Origin: Desulfobacteraceae bacterium
Lineage (GTDB): Bacteria; Desulfobacterota; Desulfobacteria; Desulfobacterales; Desulfobacteraceae
Assembly (NCBI GenBank): GCA_024225635.1
Contig: JAAEMK010001124.1
Coordinates: 1 to 64,000, forward strand
Direction: 5' to 3'
DNA: 64,000 nt
Of this stretch, positions 61,024-64,000 are shown in pieces; positions within the stretch are counted from its first letter, which is position 1, and every line of letters starts with the position of its first letter. The position numbers were made by a program, and so were the translations under genes. The notes beneath the pieces were generated by a model. That model had not been told where the DNA came from. It ran no database searches and was given only the letters and a program-made list of their open reading frames with translations.

Positions 61024-62265
61024 TCATCCAATTATTCCGACAACGGCTCCGGTCATGCAGGTGGCAAGGGTTCCGGCCACAATGGACCTGAATCCCAGGG
61101 AGACGATTTCGCCCCTTCTTTCCGGAGCCATGGTTCCCATGCCGCCGATCATGATCCCGAGGCTACCCGGATTTGCAAACCCGCACATGGCATAAATGAG
61201 GATCACCCGGCTTTCCGGGCTGAGCACCTCCACCGGCAACCGGGAAAGCTCCAGATAGGCGACAAACTCGTTAAGGACGGTCTTGGTTCCCATGAGGGCG
61301 CCCGCAGCCGGGGCTTCGCTCCAGGGAATGCCCATGAGCCAGGCCACCGGCCCCATGATCCAGCCGAGTATCCGTTTCAGGGAGAGGGGCTCTCCCATAA
61401 GATCCGGCAACACCCCGAACATATGGTCTATCAGGTAAACCAGGCCCACAAGAACGATGAGCATGGCAACGATGTTGATCAAAAGCTCCACCCCCTGGAC
61501 CGTCCCCCTGGTCACGGCATCCATGGCGCTTGAGGTATCGTCGGCAACCACAAGCTTTCCCGAAGTCACGGGCCGGGTTTCCGGGATCATGATCTTTGCC
61601 ACGGTAATGGCCGCGGGGGCGCTGATGATGGAGGCCACAAGGATGTGCCCCAGAACGCCGGGAATGACGTTACCGAGGATGCTGGCGTAAAGCACCATGA
61701 CCGTGCCCGCGATGGTGGCCATGCCCGATGTCATGAGGGAAAAGAGTTCACTCCGGGTCATCCGACCCAGGTAAGGCCGGATAAAAAGTGGAGACTCCAC
61801 CATGCCCGCAAAAATATTGGCGGAAACCCCGAGCCCCTCGGCGCCCCCCAGGCCGAAGGTCCGTGTCAATACAAAGGAAAATCCCCTCACCACCAGGGGA
61901 AGGATCTTCCAATAGAATAAAAGGGCGGACAGGGCGCTCATGAGAAGGATCAACGGAAGGGCCTGGAAGGCAAGAATAAAGGATGCCCCGGGCGCTGTTT
62001 CGTTAAAGGGCAGCGCCCCGCCCCCAAGATAACCGAACACCATGGAGGTGCCGGCCCTGGAAGCCGACTCAAGCGCCAGTATCACCGAATTGAGAGAAAC
62101 AAAAAGCTCCCGCACCATGGGCAGCTTCAGCAACATAAGGGCCAGAAGAAACTGCACGGTTATCCCCGTTACCACGGGCCTGATCCTCACCTCTCCCCGG
62201 TTTTCACTCAATACCCAGGCAATGGTTACAAAGACCGCAAGTCCGGCCACACCCTGAAATACCAT
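61024..62265 (-). CDS. Concentrative nucleoside transporter, NupC family
   Basis: 413 aa with about ten helices. ALMGTKTVLNEFVAYLELS and CGFANPGSLGIMIGGMGTMAPERR are the conserved nucleoside and Na+/H+ site motifs. Bacterial CNT proteins are driven by H+ or Na+; if the cell keeps a Na+ gradient, this would fit, but the ion is not readable. It follows the hydrolase gene by 12 bases on the same strand. Confidence 0.93.
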   Translation of the reverse strand: MVFQGVAGLAVFVTIAWVLSENRGEVRIRPVVTGITVQFLLALMLLKLPMVRELFVSLNSVILALESASRAGTSMVFGYLGGGALPFNETAPGASFILAFQALPLILLMSALSALLFYWKILPLVVRGFSFVLTRTFGLGGAEGLGVSANIFAGMVESPLFIRPYLGRMTRSELFSLMTSGMATIAGTVMVLYASILGNVIPGVLGHILVASIISAPAAITVAKIMIPETRPVTSGKLVVADDTSSAMDAVTRGTVQGVELLINIVAMLIVLVGLVYLIDHMFGVLPDLMGEPLSLKRILGWIMGPVAWLMGIPWSEAPAAGALMGTKTVLNEFVAYLELSRLPVEVLSPESRVILIYAMCGFANPGSLGIMIGGMGTMAPERRGEIVSLGFRSIVAGTLATCMTGAVVGIIG

Positions 62266-62277
62266 GGTTCTCCTTTC

Positions 62278-63195
62278 CTACCTGGATGTAAAGCCGTCAA
62301 AATGGTTCCAGAACACTTCCCGGATCGCATCCGTCTCATGGAGGATCTCGTGGAACGCCCCGGGAATGGAAACGAATTCACCGCCGGACATATTTTTGAA
62401 CAAACGCTTCTGGGCTTTGACCGAAACGACCCTGTCCTCCCGGGCGCTGACCATCATCACCGGGGTCTTGATCCGCCGGGCATATCCCCGCCCGGAAAGG
62501 GTCTCGATGGAGTCAAAGGCCGCCTTGACCCAGGAATAGGTGACATCCCCCAGGGCTAGATCGGGGTTTTCCGCGATCAATGCCTTTTCGTTCTCGAACT
62601 GCTCCCGGTCGTGGGTCAGGCGGTTGGTTTCAAACCTGACGGTTTCAGGGGTATAATTGCAGCCGCCGAGCACATAGGATTCGGCAAACCCGGAAGCACA
62701 GGCGATATTTGCAATGGCCCGGGCCCCCATCCGGGGGAACGGCGCCGTCACGATATCCACCATGGGAGAAACAAGAACGGCCCGGTCAATGCGCATGGGA
62801 TTGGCATGCATGAACCGCAGGGCCAGGTGGCCCCCCATGGAGTGGGCCAGGATGGTGACGGGAAGCCCCGCGCCCTTTACATGGTGATCGTAAAAGAGGT
62901 CAAGATCCGTAAGATAGTCGTCAAAGGTGGCGACATACCCCTTTTGCCGGTTTTCAAGCTCCCTGACCGACAGCCCCTGCCCCCGCCAGTCAAGACTAAG
63001 GACGGTGTATCCCCGGGCCGTGAGCCCTTGCGCCACCTCCGCGTACTTTTCCATGAACTCCGACCTGCCGTTCAGGAGCAGCACAAGCCCTTTGGCCGGT
63101 CCTTCCGACGCCTCCGCCCTGCCGAACCTCAACCGGTGCCCCTTGCCGGCGGTAAACCAGCCGAATTTAAACCCGCTCTCTTTCCTCTCTGCCAA
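62278..63195 (-). CDS. Alpha/beta hydrolase, lysophospholipase/monoacylglycerol-lipase-like
   Basis: 305 aa. Oxyanion region LLNGRSEFMEKYAEVA, nucleophile elbow AHSMGGHLAL, Asp in SAREDRVV and His in AFHEILHE make a complete triad. The LNGR.EF..KY motif is typical of PldB-type lysophospholipases. AGGAGG lies before the ATG. Cytoplasmic, no signal peptide. Confidence 0.88.
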   Translation of the reverse strand: MAERKESGFKFGWFTAGKGHRLRFGRAEASEGPAKGLVLLLNGRSEFMEKYAEVAQGLTARGYTVLSLDWRGQGLSVRELENRQKGYVATFDDYLTDLDLFYDHHVKGAGLPVTILAHSMGGHLALRFMHANPMRIDRAVLVSPMVDIVTAPFPRMGARAIANIACASGFAESYVLGGCNYTPETVRFETNRLTHDREQFENEKALIAENPDLALGDVTYSWVKAAFDSIETLSGRGYARRIKTPVMMVSAREDRVVSVKAQKRLFKNMSGGEFVSIPGAFHEILHETDAIREVFWNHFDGFTSR

Positions 63196-63443
63196 AGATT
63201 CACCTCCTGCAGGGCCAAGGACCGGCCCCGATGCAAAAAAGTCAATGAACAGGGCAGTCCGGAACAGACCCGCCCCACGCCAAAATTTTCATGGAGCCAA
63301 GACTATAATCTCCCCGGCCAAATTGCAAACCAAACCCTCCCCATCCGACAAAAAAGGTTGATATAGGCCCAAGAGTGTGAGATCTATAGCAAATTTAATC
63401 CAAGCGGCCATGCCGCTGCCGAGCAAGACCCAAAAGGATAATA

Positions 63444-63692
63444 ATGGCAAAAGATACCCACAACTTCATACACAAATACAAAGGGCTTGGAGCCTTTGGC
63501 ATGAACAGGGAAACCGATGAGGAAACCCTGATGTTCTATCTCCAGAAATTTTCAGAGGATTCCTTCATGAAGGCATTCATCCCACGGCTCGAAGACGCGG
63601 AGCTTGAAGAGATCTACCTTCTTATCAACACCCTGCTGAAACGGCACATCTCCGAGGATGAATACCACGCCCTGTTTCTGAAGGACCGGTAA
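63444..63692 (+). CDS. Small conserved protein of unknown function
   Basis: 82 aa, acidic and helix-rich (EETLMFYLQKFSEDSFMKAF, then LEDAELEEIYLLINTLLKRH). No membrane segment or Cys. The stop overlaps the start of the phosphoesterase (TAATG), so the two are translationally coupled. AAGGATAATA precedes the ATG. No function can be given. Confidence 0.75.
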   Translation: MAKDTHNFIHKYKGLGAFGMNRETDEETLMFYLQKFSEDSFMKAFIPRLEDAELEEIYLLINTLLKRHISEDEYHALFLKDR

Positions 63693-64000
63693 TGGCAAGA
63701 CTCATCGTAACGGCGGATGTTCACGGCAGCTACGGCACCTGGGTGCTGCTGAAATCGCTTCTCAAACCTGCGGACACCCTTGTGGTTGCCGGCGATCTTT
63801 TCGACACCCGGTACGGCCGGGCGGGCCATCCCGATTTTCAGCCGGAAACCATCAAAAACGATCTTGCCGCCCTTGATAACCGGTTTTGCTACGTCTACGG
63901 CAACTGCGATATCCCATCCTTCTACCCCGGCCATGATTTTGATCTCCAATTCAGCCATATGGGAAAAAAGATCCTCCTGGTCCACGGCCACACCCCTGTT
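63692..64000 (+). CDS. Metallophosphoesterase, YfcE-like (3' end outside window)
   Basis: 103 codons are visible. The calcineurin-like motifs are ADVHGSY (residues 7-13), VVAGDLFD and VYGNCD, then a His in LVHGHTPV. This is the two-metal phosphodiesterase fold of YfcE/MJ0936. The start is ATG 63692 within the upstream TAATG overlap. The window cuts the gene at 64000. Confidence 0.85.
   Translation, partial: MARLIVTADVHGSYGTWVLLKSLLKPADTLVVAGDLFDTRYGRAGHPDFQPETIKNDLAALDNRFCYVYGNCDIPSFYPGHDFDLQFSHMGKKILLVHGHTPV

Noticed and set aside
1-64000. tRNA or rRNA genes, phage or plasmid genes, insertion sequences
   Set aside because: No tRNA T-loop signature in a fitting context, no transposase, integrase or capsid-like protein, and no rRNA-like sequence was recognised by eye.

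Overview
The window reads as a chromosomal segment of a strictly anaerobic, Gram-negative Desulfobacterota-type bacterium, most like a Desulfobacterales sulfate reducer. This is inferred from gene content and GC-rich coding, not from a marker gene. Pointers are a selenocysteine-encoding selD, a separate F0 operon (atpZ-atpI-atpB-atpE) whose c subunit carries a Na+-type ligand set, oxygen-sensitive indolepyruvate:ferredoxin oxidoreductase genes next to an FrhB-like flavo-iron-sulfur protein, multidomain CoA-intermediate enzymes, TonB-dependent uptake and heptose (LPS) synthesis. No rRNA, tRNA, phage, intact insertion sequence or CRISPR array was seen.

Layout. 1-3770 (minus): two large CoA-chemistry enzymes that share an almost identical short-chain dehydrogenase module; a 40-bp palindrome (3953-3992) lies upstream. 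4282-12117 (minus): a seven-gene operon with a TonB receptor, a NikA/DppA-like binding protein, a methyltransferase, two permeases and two ATPases, preceded by a leader with a terminator-like hairpin; this is probably metal, metallophore or peptide uptake. 12527-19965: a chemoreceptor, a DEAD-box helicase, a TSCPD protein and a propeller-GGDEF protein. 20084-23014 (plus): a small conserved protein, heptose-phosphate adenylyltransferase, PgeF and selenoprotein SelD. 23103-24867: the F0 operon with terminator. 24885-35061: a thiamine island. One TPP riboswitch precedes thiS-G-H-F-E-C (synthesis, plus strand); a second precedes thiZ-X-Y-M-E2-D (precursor uptake and salvage, minus strand). The two operons converge on a repeat cluster.

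35209-44927: GAF/PAS and GGDEF signalling proteins, an ABM-domain protein, an FrhB-like gene with iorA-iorB, an M48 membrane protease with TPRs and a NUDIX hydrolase. 45253-48916 (minus): the NfeD protease, short NfeD, FloA flotillin and a small membrane protein. 49217-53562: a TrhA/hemolysin III protein bracketed by repeats, a B12-type radical SAM protein and a sensor kinase. 53675-58544: trpEGDC(F) behind a classical attenuator with a leader peptide containing three consecutive Trp codons; trpB and trpA are not in the window. 58546-64000: LysM, FGE-like, short flagellin, NupC, lysophospholipase-like, a small unknown protein and a partial phosphoesterase.

The most distinctive structure unexplained by genes is a family of 71-74 bp intergenic elements: 21-bp inverted termini (first 20 bases GGGGTCAGGCTTAGCTTATT) around a loop of about 30 bp. 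They occur, with solo arms, in seven places, fall into at least three loop types, form a 32-bp-period tandem array before selD, supply the stop codon of thiD and bracket trhA as two copies of one composite block. They look like REPIN/MITE-type elements mobilised in trans; no transposase lies in the window.
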